Program-made: the position numbers and the translations under genes
Notes under the pieces: generated by a model
Seen by the model: only the letters and a program-made list of their open reading frames with translations
Database searches by the model: none
What the model was told of the DNA's origin: nothing
Shown: piece by piece, positions 44,826 through 54,467 of the stretch
How the letters are laid out: each line of letters starts with the position of its first letter
How positions within the stretch are numbered: the stretch's first letter is position 1
Origin: Nitrospirota bacterium
Lineage (GTDB): Bacteria; Nitrospirota; Thermodesulfovibrionia; Thermodesulfovibrionales; UBA6898
Direction of reading: 5' to 3'
Length of the DNA stretch: 64,000 bases
Assembly (NCBI GenBank): GCA_021811105.1
Contig: JAJZPM010000004.1
Coordinates: 62,001-126,000 of the forward strand

Positions 44826-45442
44826 CGCCTCACTACCACAAGATGCCTGGTTGTGCCGGTAAAGGGCAGTTCGATGTCAGAGACGGTAATGTTGCGCAAG
44901 TCGAGACCCTCCAGTTCTTCCGCGAGTTTCGGTCCCTTGCTTAATATCAGAACACCGTTTGCGGTCAGTATCCGCTCCGCCTTTTCGATAAACTCCCCCA
45001 CGCTGTAAAGCGCCCTTGTCATTGCCGCATCGACCCTGAGCCCTTCGACGTCCTCTATCCTGCTGTCCAGCACCTCGACGCCTTCGAGCCCCAGTTTGCC
45101 GCAGATATGTTTCAGGAAGACCACCTTCTTTTTCGAGGGTTCCAGAAGAAACATCTTCAGCTCCTGCGCGATGATCTTAACAGGGATGCCGGGGAAGCCT
45201 GCGCCGCTTCCGATGTCCGCCACCGTTGAAACCTCCTCGGGAAGGACCTTCAAAAAAAGGAGGGAGTCGAGGAAGTGCTTTACGATGATGTCGCGGTCGC
45301 TCTTTAAACCGGTGAGGTTATGGACCCTGTTCCACTTTTTCAGTTCCGAGAGATAGGCACTGAAGGCCTTGAACTGCAGATCAGTCCATCTGATCTCCAG
45401 CTGGTCAAGCCCTTTTTTGAGAAAATCTTCCGTCTCTTTCAT
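44822..45442 (-). CDS. rsmG: 16S rRNA (guanine527-N7)-methyltransferase
   Basis: The 206-residue protein is of the usual RsmG length. The SAM-binding motif is TVADIGSGAGFPGIPVKII, and KWNRVHNLTGLKSDRDIIVK with HFLDSLLFLK are family blocks. MTRALYSVGEFIEKAERIL forms the later core. It lies downstream of gyrA on the same strand, not in the common mnmG-rsmG-parA locus. Loss of RsmG is known to give mild streptomycin resistance. Confidence 0.95.
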   Translation of the reverse strand: MKETEDFLKKGLDQLEIRWTDLQFKAFSAYLSELKKWNRVHNLTGLKSDRDIIVKHFLDSLLFLKVLPEEVSTVADIGSGAGFPGIPVKIIAQELKMFLLEPSKKKVVFLKHICGKLGLEGVEVLDSRIEDVEGLRVDAAMTRALYSVGEFIEKAERILTANGVLILSKGPKLAEELEGLDLRNITVSDIELPFTGTTRHLVVVRR

Positions 45443-45530
45443 AGACAGTGTCAGTGCCGGAAAAGATATATTATTCTAGCCGCAAGAACTGACCAAAATA
45501 GAGTGCGGCGTGATGAAAAACGGCCATACT

Positions 45531-45570
45531 CGTCCTCCTCAGGCGGATCCGCCGGGGCGGAAGGCTCCGC
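45531..45570. repeat. GGCGGATCCGCC dispersed palindrome
   Basis: TCGTCCTCCTCAGGCGGATC followed by CGCCGGGGCGGAAGGCTCCG matches the block nested in the repeat at 38886-39056. It ends 2 nt before the gyrA stop codon (complement) and could serve as its transcript end. Confidence 0.6.
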
Positions 45571-45572
45571 TA

Positions 45573-47984
45573 TTACAGCTGATCTTTCTCCGCGACCCTT
45601 GCGATACTGACGATCCTGTCCTCAGCGGTATTCATAAGCTTCACGCCCTGGGTGTTCCTGCCGTGGATCGATATATTTTCAGCGGTCGTCCTGATAAGCT
45701 TGCCGGAACTCGTGATCATCACGACTTCGTCCTCGTCCCGCACCTGGAGGAGTCCGACCACCTTTCCGCCTTTTTCAGTGAGCTTGATCGAGATCACGCC
45801 CTTCCCGCCGCGGCCCTGGAGGGGATAATCCCCTATCTTCGTCCTCTTGCCGAAACCGTTTTCAGCAGCCGTGAGCACGGTCGTCCTCTCTTCGGCGACT
45901 TCTGCAGCCACAACCTCGTCACCTTTCACCAGGCGTATCCCCCTCACTCCCCTTGCCATACGTCCCATGTCCCTGACGTCCTCTTCATTGAACTTGATTG
46001 CAAGGCCGTTGCGCGTGCCGATAATCAGGTCGTCCTGCCCGCTCGTCTTTCGTACCGCGATCAGTTCGTCGCCTTCTTCCAGGGATATCGCGATGACGCC
46101 CTTCCCCCTCGGATTGCTGTAGGAGGTAAGCGCGGTCTTCTTGACCGTCCCGTTCTTGGTAAACATTACAAGATACCCTTCCTTGAAATCACGGACAGGC
46201 AGCGCTGTTGTTATCCTCTCTCCCTCCGAAAGCTGGAGCAGATTAATCAGCGCCTTGCCCTTCGAGGCACGGCCTGCCTCCGGGATCTGGTAGGTCTTCA
46301 GCCAGTAGAGCCTTCCGAGGTTCGAGAAAAAGAGCATATAGTCGTGGGTCGACCCGATGAAGAGCTGCTCGACAAAGTCTTCCTCCTTCGTCTCCATGCC
46401 GATGAGGCCCTTGCCCCCGCGCCGCTGGCTCCGGTAAGCACTCAGCGGGTTTCTCTTGATATATCCGGCATGCGAGAGAGTGATCACCATCTCCTCCTCG
46501 GTGATGAGGTCTTCGAGCGTGATCTCTTTCATCTCCTCCGCGATCTCGGTCCTCCTCTCGTCCGCATATTTCGTCTTTATCTCGAGGAGCTCGTCTTTGA
46601 TGATCTTCGTGACCAATGCCTCTGACCCGAGAATCGCCTTCAGCCTCTCGATCTCTTTCAGGGTCTCTTTGTACTCGCTGATTATCTTTTCCCGTTCGAG
46701 CCCGGTGAGTCTCTGCAGTCTCATCTCGAGGATCGCCTGTGCCTGGATCTCGGAAAGGGGATAGTTGGACATCAGACCGGCCTTCGCCTCTGCAGGGCCA
46801 TTCGATGCCCGTATAAGGGCGATAATCGCATCCAGGTGGTCGAGCGCTATCTTGAGCCCTTCCAGGATATGGGCCTTCTCCTCTGCCTTCCTGAGTTCAA
46901 ACCTCGTCCTCCTGAGAACGACGTCCCGCCTGTGCTGGATGAAGTAATGCAACACCTTCTTCAGCCCGAGCACGTGAGGCTGGCCGCCGACAAGGGCAAG
47001 CATGATAATGCCGAAGGTCGTCTCCATCTGGGTATGTTTGTAGAGGTTGTTCAGCACCACCTCGGCCATCTCGCCGCGCTTCAGTTCGAGCACCACCCTT
47101 ATACCGTCCCTGTCGGATTCGTCCCGTATATCGGAGATCCCCTCGATCTTCTTTTCCCGCACCAGTTCGGCGATCTTTTCGATAAGCCTCGCCTTGTTCA
47201 CCTGATAGGGCATTTCGGAGATGACGATATGCTGGCCTCCCCGGTGCACATCCTCCACCCTCGCCTTCGCCCGCACCTTGATAAGGCCCCTGCCGGTCGT
47301 ATACGCGTCCCTGATCCCGCCGGTGCCGTGAATGATCCCGCCGGTCGGAAAATCCGGGCCCTTGACCGCGGTCATGATCTTTTCTATTGGGATTTCCGGG
47401 TCGTCCAGAAGCATGATCAGCGCATCGACAACCTCGCCGAGATTGTGAGGGGGAATATTCGTCGCCATTCCGACTGCGATGCCGGCAGCGCCGTTTACGA
47501 TGAGGTTCGGGATCCTCGAGGGAAGGACCTTCGGCTCTTCGGTCGTCTCGTCGAAATTGGGGATGAAGTCGACCGTCTCTTTGTCTATGTCGGCGAGCAT
47601 TTCTTCTGCGATCTTTGCCAGCCTGGCTTCGGTATACCGATATGCCGCGGCAGGGTCTCCGTCGATAGACCCGAAATTCCCCTGGCCGTCGACAAGAGGG
47701 TATCGCATGTTGAAATCCTGTGCCAGCCGGACCATCGCGTCGTATACCGCCGAGTCCCCGTGGGGATGATACTTCTTGAGCACCTCGCCGACGACGCCGG
47801 CGCTCTTCGAATATTTCCTGCCGGGGAGGAGCCCCTCTCTGAACATCGCATAGAGGATCCTTCTCTGGACGGGCTTCATCCCGTCCCGTACCTCCGGCAG
47901 TGCCCTGCCGATGATTACGCTCATCGCGTAATCGAGGTAGCTGACCTTCATCTCTTCTTCGATATTGACCGGTAACTTTGCCAT
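45573..47984 (-). CDS. gyrA: DNA gyrase subunit A
   Basis: GyrA cuts and rejoins DNA in the supercoiling reaction. The 803 residues hold the winged-helix core with the catalytic Tyr in [15 protein letters not shown]. The quinolone-determining region reads [20 protein letters not shown], with the Ser and Asp of susceptible enzymes. The C-terminal pinwheel has the GyrA box QRRGGKG ([14 protein letters not shown]), which separates it from ParC. GGGAGGG lies about 14 nt upstream of the ATG. gyrB is not in the window. Confidence 0.97.
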   Translation of the reverse strand: MAKLPVNIEEEMKVSYLDYAMSVIIGRALPEVRDGMKPVQRRILYAMFREGLLPGRKYSKSAGVVGEVLKKYHPHGDSAVYDAMVRLAQDFNMRYPLVDGQGNFGSIDGDPAAAYRYTEARLAKIAEEMLADIDKETVDFIPNFDETTEEPKVLPSRIPNLIVNGAAGIAVGMATNIPPHNLGEVVDALIMLLDDPEIPIEKIMTAVKGPDFPTGGIIHGTGGIRDAYTTGRGLIKVRAKARVEDVHRGGQHIVISEMPYQVNKARLIEKIAELVREKKIEGISDIRDESDRDGIRVVLELKRGEMAEVVLNNLYKHTQMETTFGIIMLALVGGQPHVLGLKKVLHYFIQHRRDVVLRRTRFELRKAEEKAHILEGLKIALDHLDAIIALIRASNGPAEAKAGLMSNYPLSEIQAQAILEMRLQRLTGLEREKIISEYKETLKEIERLKAILGSEALVTKIIKDELLEIKTKYADERRTEIAEEMKEITLEDLITEEEMVITLSHAGYIKRNPLSAYRSQRRGGKGLIGMETKEEDFVEQLFIGSTHDYMLFFSNLGRLYWLKTYQIPEAGRASKGKALINLLQLSEGERITTALPVRDFKEGYLVMFTKNGTVKKTALTSYSNPRGKGVIAISLEEGDELIAVRKTSGQDDLIIGTRNGLAIKFNEEDVRDMGRMARGVRGIRLVKGDEVVAAEVAEERTTVLTAAENGFGKRTKIGDYPLQGRGGKGVISIKLTEKGGKVVGLLQVRDEDEVVMITSSGKLIRTTAENISIHGRNTQGVKLMNTAEDRIVSIARVAEKDQL

Positions 47985-48301
47985 ATTATGTACTCTTGCC
48001 CTCCCTTTTAAACTACATATTTTAACACATTATCGTGTCTTTCGTATTGAAGTTGAAGATACCCGGGATTCCCTGGTCAAGTCTGAGGATGACTATATGA
48101 ACTGCTTGTTTTTATTTGTCATTCCCGCAGGTTTTAAGCGGGAATCCAGTGAGTGTTAACGGCAGGATGCTGAACAAGTCTGATGATTACGCCTGATGCT
48201 ATCATGGCCGCGTCAGCCCCGTCAGCATGGTAATGACGGAAAAACAGTTGGCAACACTGTTACATATCCCTACCAGAGTCAGTCATGTCGCTGCAGGGTC
48301 G
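47985..48301. other. Intergenic region between dgt and gyrA with a partial palindromic repeat
   Basis: About 317 nt. It includes the hairpin ATTCCCGC/GCGGGAAT (48121-48145), a copy of the element at 30688-30763, and a degenerate second half near 48058-48092 (GGATTCCCTGGTCAAG...GATGAC). No gene is apparent. Confidence 0.6.
48121..48145. repeat. Dispersed palindromic element, partial copy
   Basis: ATTCCCGC and GCGGGAAT form a perfect 8-bp stem with a 9-nt loop, flanked by GTC and CCAG as in the full copy at 30688-30763. Confidence 0.7.
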
Positions 48302-49339
48302 TTAGAGCACCGTCCACTGTTGGGGCAAAAAGAGTCTCTCGTATGTCAGGAGGGCGAAACTGTCGGTCATCCCCGCGATAAAGTCACAGACCATTCGGTT
48401 CTTGTTCAGTTTCTTCTCTGCGGGTATGGCCGAAAAAATTTCCTCTACGTGTGCGAGGTAATATTCATACAGGTCTTTCAACATCTTTTTCGCCTTTCTG
48501 AATTCGCCCTTGATGATCTGGCTTTCGTACACCCGGTCATACAGGAAATCCCTCAGGAAGCAGGCAGCCTCGGATATCCCGCCGCTCATGTTGATTTCGT
48601 TGAGATCGGCCGCGCGCGAGGTATAGATCACATCCTTCACCATCACGTCTATCCTCCTGGCGTGCGTGGCCCCGAGCACATTCACGATCTTTTTCGGGAT
48701 GTCCTCTTCCCTGATCACCTCCGCCCTGAGCGCATCGTCAAGATCGTGGTTGACATAGGCGATAAGGTCCGAGATGCGCACCACCTGGCCTTCGAGGGTT
48801 TCGGAGCGTTCGGACTTCTTCTCCGGCATGATAAGCCCCTTCCCCTTTGAATGGGTGACGATCCCGTTTCTGACCTCATGGGTAAGGTTCAGTCCCCGGC
48901 CGTCATGCTCGAGGAAGTCGACAACCCTGAGACTCTGCTTATAATGGTCGAACCCCCCCGGATGGATCTCCCTCAGTATCTCTTCGCCGGCATGTCCGAA
49001 GGGCGTGTGCCCGAGGTCATGCCCGAGAGCGACCGCTTCGGTCAAGTCCTCATTCAGCCTGAGCGCTCTTGAGATCGTCCTCGCGATCTGGGAAACTTCG
49101 AGGACATGGGTGAGACGCGTCCGGTAGTGGTCTCCCCTCGGCGCGAGGAATACCTGGGTCTTGTGCTTCAACCTCCTGAAGGACTTGGAATGGATGATCC
49201 TGTCCCTGTCCCTCTGAAAACAGGTCCTGATCTCACCCTCCTCTTCCCTGAACGCACGGCCCTTACTCTTTCCGCTCAGGCAGGCCTTCGGATCAAGAAA
49301 CCGGGTCTCCAGCTCTTCGGTCTCCTCTCGGATAGTCAT
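48302..49339 (-). CDS. dgt: dGTP triphosphohydrolase-like HD protein
   Basis: The 345-residue protein is a short (type 2) dGTPase. The HD metal site is seen as [15 protein letters not shown] and [19 protein letters not shown], and a further Asp is in [39 protein letters not shown] is the nucleotide-binding lead. It hydrolyses dNTPs to nucleosides and triphosphate, controlling dNTP pools or limiting phages. It is divergent from metK across 91 bp; a TAAAAT box lies 7 nt before its ATG. Confidence 0.92.
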   Translation of the reverse strand: MTIREETEELETRFLDPKACLSGKSKGRAFREEEGEIRTCFQRDRDRIIHSKSFRRLKHKTQVFLAPRGDHYRTRLTHVLEVSQIARTISRALRLNEDLTEAVALGHDLGHTPFGHAGEEILREIHPGGFDHYKQSLRVVDFLEHDGRGLNLTHEVRNGIVTHSKGKGLIMPEKKSERSETLEGQVVRISDLIAYVNHDLDDALRAEVIREEDIPKKIVNVLGATHARRIDVMVKDVIYTSRAADLNEINMSGGISEAACFLRDFLYDRVYESQIIKGEFRKAKKMLKDLYEYYLAHVEEIFSAIPAEKKLNKNRMVCDFIAGMTDSFALLTYERLFLPQQWTVL

Positions 49340-49346
49340 AGAGGTT

Positions 49347-49352
49347 ATTTTA
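49347..49352 (-). promoter_or_regulatory. -10 hexamer (TAAAAT) 7 nt before dgt
   Basis: On the minus strand TAAAAT is followed by AACCTCT and the ATG at 49339. AACCTCT cannot pair with 16S rRNA as a Shine-Dalgarno, so a leaderless message is likely. Confidence 0.4.
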
Positions 49353-49418
49353 CCTTACTCTCCCTTTCTTTTTATAAGAACTTTCGGGGGCGGATTTGTC
49401 TGCGGCCCTTTTTCCTGA

Positions 49419-49424
49419 TAGAAT
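49419..49424 (+). promoter_or_regulatory. -10 hexamer (TAGAAT) 6 nt before metK
   Basis: TAGAAT is 6 nt before ATG 49431, with TTGTCT (49396-49401) 17 nt further upstream. No ribosome-binding site is present. It is a leaderless candidate. Confidence 0.5.
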
Positions 49425-49430
49425 TCGCTC

Positions 49431-50633
49431 ATGATAGTTGTCGAACCCTTTAAGGGGAAATCGGTCACGGACCAGAGGGTCGAGATCGTGGAGCGAAAGG
49501 GCACCGGCCACCCGGATTTCATCTGCGACTCCGTCATGGAAGCCATCTCGGTTGCCCTCAGCCGCGCATACAAGGAGGCATTCGGGACAATCCTTCACCA
49601 TAATATCGACAAGGGTCTGCTCGCCGCCGGCCGGGCTGACCATACATTCGGGGGCGGCCGGATGATCAAGCCCATGGAACTAATCATAGGAGACAGGGCG
49701 ACCTTCTCGGCAATGGGCAGAAGGATCCCCGTGGGCGAGATCGCGGTTGATGCGGCGAAGAGATGGCTAAGGAAGCACCTCAGGTTTATAGACCCTGAAA
49801 AACATGTCAAATACCGGCTGGTCCTTGCGCCGGGATCAGAGGAGCTTACGGACATCTTCGCAAGGTCGCAGGCGATAAAGGGCGCAAATGACACATCGGC
49901 CTTGATAGGCTATTATCCCCTCTCCTCTACCGAGGAGGCGGTACTAGGTCTTGAGCGGTATCTTAACTCCTTGTCATTCAAGAAAAAATACCCGGAGACC
50001 GGAGAAGACATAAAAGTGATGGGGCTGAGGACCGGGAAAGAGGTGGAAGTCACTGTTGCGATGCCGCTTATTTCCCCTTTTATTCATTCCGAGGACGACT
50101 ATTTTGAGAAAAAAGAGTTATTGCAGAGAGAAATAGAAGAATTTCTCAGGGCAAACAGCGGGTTCGGCCGTATCAGCGTGCATCTGAATGCCCTTGATGA
50201 GAGGGGAAGGGGGGGCGGCGGCGTATACCTGTCGCTCCTGGGGACCTCGGCGGAAGATGCGGATTCGGGACAGGTCGGAAGGGGTAACAGGGTAAACGGT
50301 TTGATCTCGGTCAATAGGCCCATGGGAACTGAGGCGGCCGCCGGTAAGAACCCGGTAAGCCATGTGGGCAAGATCTACAATATCCTTGCGCACAAGACTG
50401 CCGAAAAGATCTACAAGAACGTTGAGGGTATCAGGGAAGTGTATGTGCTTCTGCTGAGCAGGATAGGAACGCCGGTCGACGCCCCTCCAATGGCTTCGGT
50501 TCAGGTGCTCCTCGAAAAAGGATGCAGGCTCGCGGACGTATCGGGAGCTTCAGCTATGATTGTGGAACGGGAACTCGCTGACATCTCCAGTTTCTGCGAC
50601 AGGCTCGCCAAAGGGACTTATCCGGTCTGCTGA
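49431..50633 (+). CDS. Archaeal-type S-adenosylmethionine synthetase
   Basis: The 400-residue protein belongs to the archaeal MAT family (AdoMet_Synthase), not the bacterial MetK family. Typical are [54 protein letters not shown] and [20 protein letters not shown]. It makes SAM from methionine and ATP. Such genes occur in some bacteria, likely by old transfer from archaea; whether a bacterial metK also exists elsewhere cannot be told. It would feed the SAM-dependent methylases encoded nearby. Confidence 0.93.
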   Translation: MIVVEPFKGKSVTDQRVEIVERKGTGHPDFICDSVMEAISVALSRAYKEAFGTILHHNIDKGLLAAGRADHTFGGGRMIKPMELIIGDRATFSAMGRRIPVGEIAVDAAKRWLRKHLRFIDPEKHVKYRLVLAPGSEELTDIFARSQAIKGANDTSALIGYYPLSSTEEAVLGLERYLNSLSFKKKYPETGEDIKVMGLRTGKEVEVTVAMPLISPFIHSEDDYFEKKELLQREIEEFLRANSGFGRISVHLNALDERGRGGGGVYLSLLGTSAEDADSGQVGRGNRVNGLISVNRPMGTEAAAGKNPVSHVGKIYNILAHKTAEKIYKNVEGIREVYVLLLSRIGTPVDAPPMASVQVLLEKGCRLADVSGASAMIVERELADISSFCDRLAKGTYPVC

Positions 50634-50697
50634 AGGCCGGATCACCGGCCACGCTATTTCCTCCTCAGAACTTGGGAAAGGACATAAAGGCCGTCAT

Positions 50698-50719
50698 TGT
50701 CCCGAACGCTTTCGGGACA
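50698..50719. repeat. Hairpin TGTCCCGAA/TTCGGGACA after metK
   Basis: A perfect 9-bp stem with a CGCT loop, 64 nt beyond the metK stop. GTCATTG precedes it as in the other GTCATT-type palindromes. There is no T-run, so it is more likely a repeat element than a terminator. Confidence 0.6.
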
Positions 50720-50769
50720 CCTCCTCTTAAGATATTAACAGCCTCGAAATAGTATGCACATAATTATCA

Positions 50770-51000
50770 TAAAATCCCTCCTAACCTCCCTTTGCTAAAG
50801 GGAGGGATTACCCCTCTTTTCCGCCTCGGCGGATCAGCCGGGGCTGAGGCAAAGAGGCCTGCCTGCCGGTAGGCAGGGGCGGCGCCTTACCCCCTGTTTC
50901 CGCACTCAGGCGGATTCGCCGAGGAGAAAAGATAAGAGGGGGTAAAGGGGAGTTATGATTCCCAAAAGGGGAAGGGGGATTTTCCGATAATGTAAATTCC
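50770..51000. repeat. Dispersed 'AAATCCCTCCTAACCTCCC' element, copy B (composite)
   Basis: It opens with AAAATCCCTCCTAACCTCCC and closes with GGGGGATTTTCCGATAATGT, as copy A at 43833-43954 does. Inside are extra palindromes: CCGCCTCGGCGG, CCTGCCTGCCGGTAGGCAGG and CTCAGGCGGATTCGCCGAGG. It looks like nested insertion of several repeat types at one spot. Confidence 0.75.
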
Positions 51001-51204
51001 CTTAATAAGATGCACTCCCCCAGCACAGGTGGCAAGGAGCGAAAGAAATATGATAACGTAAATAATCGGAAGTTGCAGTTTTATGAAGTTTCATCAATAC
51101 AGAACCCGTAAGAATATATCGTATTTTCCCCTCCCTTCTGACGTTGTTGCCGGTTGCAGGAGGAAAAGACTGGATCATTCGGCCTGCGGGTATGTGAAAG
51201 CCCA

Positions 51205-53022
51205 ATGAAGAAAAAGATCGTCATAGGACTAAGCCTTTTCTCTCTGATTTTTTTTATGGGGGGAATATACATCATCTTCACCGTCGAGAGGGCGACGTCG
51301 AAACTCGACAGGCTTATCACGCTCCACCAGGTCGAAATCTTGCGCGAGCACCTGCTGATAAGCATCAAGAGGGTACAGCAGGATATCGACCTCAAAGATA
51401 CCCGCTATGCAAGAGGAATGGACACCATCATGTCGGACGTGATGAGCATGAGCAAGACGGCGGATACCTGCTTCGACTGTCATCACGCTGAAGGAGTCAG
51501 GGAAAAGCTCGTCGACCTCAACAGCCATGTGGAAGAATATAGGAAGGCCGTAAGCAGGGTACTGACTATGAGGGCGAAGGCCGCGAGACAGGTGGCGGAA
51601 GAAGATGCGGCCTTCAGAATAGGTGAGGAGCTCACGGCTAAAGTGAACACGATCATCGCAATCGCAAGCAGCAATGTCGAGAAGAAAACCCAGTCGGCGA
51701 TGAAGGAGATCTCAGACACCAAGATCATTCTCTTTGCCTTAATTGGCATCGGACCCCTCCTGGCAACAGGCCTCACGTTCGTTTTTATCAAGGGCTTCAC
51801 CAGACCGGTAGACGTCCTTCTGCGCGCGATACGCAAATTGAAATCAGGAGATCTGGATTCCCGGATAGAAGGCCTGAAAGACGAGTTCGGAGAAGTGGCC
51901 GCCTCATTCAACGACATGACCTCATCTTTGAAAGAGCAGATGTACAAAATCGAAGAGAGCGAGATGCGGTACCGTATGCTTTTTGAAAGCGCCAAAGACG
52001 CCATTTTTATTATAGCGGCCGGGGGACAAGAGCCGGGAAAGATCGTTGCGGCAAACCGGGCCGCTGCGGAAATGCACGGATATACCGTCGAGGAGCTCAA
52101 GACCCTGAACATCGCCGACCTCGACGCACCCGGGGAGAGTGAGCACATCCCCGAGAGGATCGGACGGATACTCCGGGGCGAATGGATAAAAGCCGACATC
52201 ACCCACAGGAGAAGGGACGGGGCGGTGTTTCCGGTGGAGATCAGCGCAGGCCTGATCGAGCTGGGATCACAGAAATATATCCTGGCCTATGACAGGGACA
52301 TAAGCGAGCGCAAGAATGCGGAAGAGGCATTGCAGAGGTCGGAGCAGCTGCGAATGGTAGGAGAGCTGGCAGCAGGGCTTGCACATGAAATAAAGAATCC
52401 TCTGGCCGGAGTAAAGGTGTCGATCGACGTGATGCTCCAGGAACTGCCCCTTTCGCATGACGACAGGCAGGTCTTTCTCGGGGCCAGAGAAGAGCTCAAG
52501 ATGATCGAACTGCTGATTAAGTCCCTCCTTAATTTCGCCAAGCCGCCCAAGCCCCAATTTGCCGCTGTCAGAGTAAATAATCTCCTGAATACAATCATGG
52601 CGCTTTCCCTGAAAAATCCGTCGTTCTCCGCCATTCAGGTGACCAGGGACTACGAGGAAGATCTTCCGGAAATCATGGCCGACTCCATGCAACTGCAGCA
52701 GGTGTTCATGAATCTTCTTATCAATGCCGGCGAATCGATGACGGCCGGAGGGACGCTGACGGTAAAGACCTCTTCCGATAAAAGCAAAGGCCTCATCGAA
52801 GTGATAATATCGGATACCGGCAAGGGTATCGATGACAGTGCGCTACAGAAAATATTCGAGCCTTTTTTTACGACAAAGCCGAAGGGTACGGGGTTGGGGC
52901 TTGCGATCTCCAAGCGACTTATCGATCAGCACGGGGGCGCTATCTGCGCATCAGGTAATCCCGGCGGGGGGGCTTCCTTTATCGTCACGTTTCCCGTCGG
53001 GAAGTCCGGGGAGGCGCATTGA
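51205..53022 (+). CDS. Membrane sensor histidine kinase with a periplasmic CXXCH (heme c) motif
   Basis: The 605-residue kinase has TM1 (about 5-26), a periplasmic helical domain to about 178, TM2, HAMP (200-255), PAS (262-375), HisKA with GLAHEIKNPLAGVKVSIDVM, and a HATPase domain (NAGESMTAGG, DTGKGIDD, GTGLGLAISKRL). The periplasmic domain contains TADTCFDCHHAEG (Cys89, Cys92, His93), a c-type heme attachment site. Sensing of redox state or a gas is therefore likely. I use ATG 51205; a TTG at 51154 would add 17 residues. The response regulator gene overlaps its stop. Confidence 0.88.
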   Translation: MKKKIVIGLSLFSLIFFMGGIYIIFTVERATSKLDRLITLHQVEILREHLLISIKRVQQDIDLKDTRYARGMDTIMSDVMSMSKTADTCFDCHHAEGVREKLVDLNSHVEEYRKAVSRVLTMRAKAARQVAEEDAAFRIGEELTAKVNTIIAIASSNVEKKTQSAMKEISDTKIILFALIGIGPLLATGLTFVFIKGFTRPVDVLLRAIRKLKSGDLDSRIEGLKDEFGEVAASFNDMTSSLKEQMYKIEESEMRYRMLFESAKDAIFIIAAGGQEPGKIVAANRAAAEMHGYTVEELKTLNIADLDAPGESEHIPERIGRILRGEWIKADITHRRRDGAVFPVEISAGLIELGSQKYILAYDRDISERKNAEEALQRSEQLRMVGELAAGLAHEIKNPLAGVKVSIDVMLQELPLSHDDRQVFLGAREELKMIELLIKSLLNFAKPPKPQFAAVRVNNLLNTIMALSLKNPSFSAIQVTRDYEEDLPEIMADSMQLQQVFMNLLINAGESMTAGGTLTVKTSSDKSKGLIEVIISDTGKGIDDSALQKIFEPFFTTKPKGTGLGLAISKRLIDQHGGAICASGNPGGGASFIVTFPVGKSGEAH

Positions 53023-54416
53023 CCGGGACAAACAGCGGGAAAGTGTTCCTCGTTGACGACGACGATGTCATCGTATCGATGCTCAGCAGAACTTTAAAAA
53101 AAGACGGGTACGATGTCGATTCTGAAAGCAGAAAGTTCAGCGGCCTCGTCGACAGGATCAGGTCTTGGGGCCCCGATATCGTGCTGCTCGACATCAAGCT
53201 CGGAGAGTTAAGCGGCCTCGATGTCCTTGAGGAGATAAAAAGCAGAAAGGTGAACACGCAGGTCGTAATGCTGACATCCGACAACAACGTCGAAACAGGG
53301 GTCAGATGCATGAAACTCGGGGCCTCCGATTATCTGACGAAACCTTTTAATATCGATGAGGTGAAGATCGTCATAAGTAATATCATCGAAAAAGGGAGGC
53401 TCAGGAACGAGGTCGACTATCTGAGGGGCGTGTATTCCGAGTTCTTCCGCACTGAGATCATAGGGGAATCGACCGCCATAAAGGCACTCCGGGAGAACGC
53501 GGCAAAGATAGCCTCGGCAAAGGTCCCGACCATCTTAATCACCGGCGAGAGCGGCACGGGCAAGGAATTGGTTGCCCGATATATCCATAAGGGGATGCAT
53601 AACGACTCAGGGTCAGGATGCGTGCCCTTTATCGCGATCAACTGTACGGCGCTGCCTGAAAGCCTCCTCGAAAGTGAGTTCTTCGGTTATGAAAAAGGGG
53701 CCTTCACCGACGCGAAAACGGACAAAAAGGGGATCTTTGAGCTGGCCCACACCGGTACGATCCTCCTCGACGAAATCGGCGATATGAAACCCAGCCTCCA
53801 GAGCAAACTGCTGAGGGTACTTGAGGAAAGGTCGGTACGCCGCATCGGCGGGCATGAGGAGATCACTATCGAGGTAACGGTCATCGCAACCACAAACAGG
53901 GACCTCTCTGAAGCCGTTGAAACAGGGGACTTCAGGAAAGACCTCTTCTATCGGCTGAATGTCTTTTCTCTCCATATGCCGCCCCTCAGGGACCGGGCAG
54001 ATGACAGCCTGATAATGTCCGAATATTTTCTCGGTTATTTTGCAGAAAAATACAAAACAAGGAAGGTAAAAGGGTTTTCACCGCAGGCGGAAAAGGTTAT
54101 CCGTGGATACGGTTGGCCGGGGAATGTCCGCGAACTCAAGAACGTGATCGAAAGAATCGTGGTCCTCGAAAATGCCGAGATAATCACTCCCGAGCATCTG
54201 CCGAAGGAGATGAGCGGTTGGTCCGTTGATCAGGGACTTCCTGCAGCCAACAGGTTCCTCCTCCCTGACGGCGGGGTATCCCTTGACGATATAGAAAAGG
54301 ACCTGATCATACAGGCGCTGGAAAAAACGAACCACAACAAGACCCATGCGGCAAAACTTCTCAGGGTAAGTTACGACTCCCTGAGGTACCAAATAAAGAA
54401 GTTCGGGCTGGAGTAA
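53019..54416 (+). CDS. NtrC-family sigma54-dependent response regulator
   Basis: The 465-residue protein has a REC domain (FLVDDDDVIV, phospho-Asp in IVLLDIKLGE), an AAA+ domain and a Fis-type HTH (THAAKLLRVSYDSLRYQIKK). Walker A is GESGTGKE and Walker B is GTILLDEIGD. The sigma54 contact loop reads GAFTDA instead of the common GAFTGA. It starts at TTG 53019, overlapping the kinase stop, with GGGGAGG upstream. It should activate sigma54 promoters in response to the heme-type kinase. Targets are unknown; no clear -24/-12 promoter was found nearby. Confidence 0.92.
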   Translation: MTGTNSGKVFLVDDDDVIVSMLSRTLKKDGYDVDSESRKFSGLVDRIRSWGPDIVLLDIKLGELSGLDVLEEIKSRKVNTQVVMLTSDNNVETGVRCMKLGASDYLTKPFNIDEVKIVISNIIEKGRLRNEVDYLRGVYSEFFRTEIIGESTAIKALRENAAKIASAKVPTILITGESGTGKELVARYIHKGMHNDSGSGCVPFIAINCTALPESLLESEFFGYEKGAFTDAKTDKKGIFELAHTGTILLDEIGDMKPSLQSKLLRVLEERSVRRIGGHEEITIEVTVIATTNRDLSEAVETGDFRKDLFYRLNVFSLHMPPLRDRADDSLIMSEYFLGYFAEKYKTRKVKGFSPQAEKVIRGYGWPGNVRELKNVIERIVVLENAEIITPEHLPKEMSGWSVDQGLPAANRFLLPDGGVSLDDIEKDLIIQALEKTNHNKTHAAKLLRVSYDSLRYQIKKFGLE

Positions 54417-54467
54417 CTGTCGGCGCGGGTCGTTTCAGAGATTAAACCCGGCGGGTTATTCTTCGCT

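Larger units (their letters stand above)
50634..51204. other. Repeat-rich intergenic region
   Basis: About 570 nt without a supported gene. It contains a hairpin (50698-50719) and a long composite of G+C-rich palindromes (50770-51000). The stretch 51001-51204 shows no clear feature besides the possible promoter of the kinase gene. Confidence 0.65.

Noticed and set aside
46836-47975. 379-codon open frame opposite gyrA
   Set aside because: Antisense shadow of gyrA; composition (His/Pro/Arg-rich) is typical of such shadows.
54445-54457. Terminator AACCC-GGC-GGGTT between the convergent regulator genes
   Set aside because: Five-bp stem with no T-run; too weak to call.
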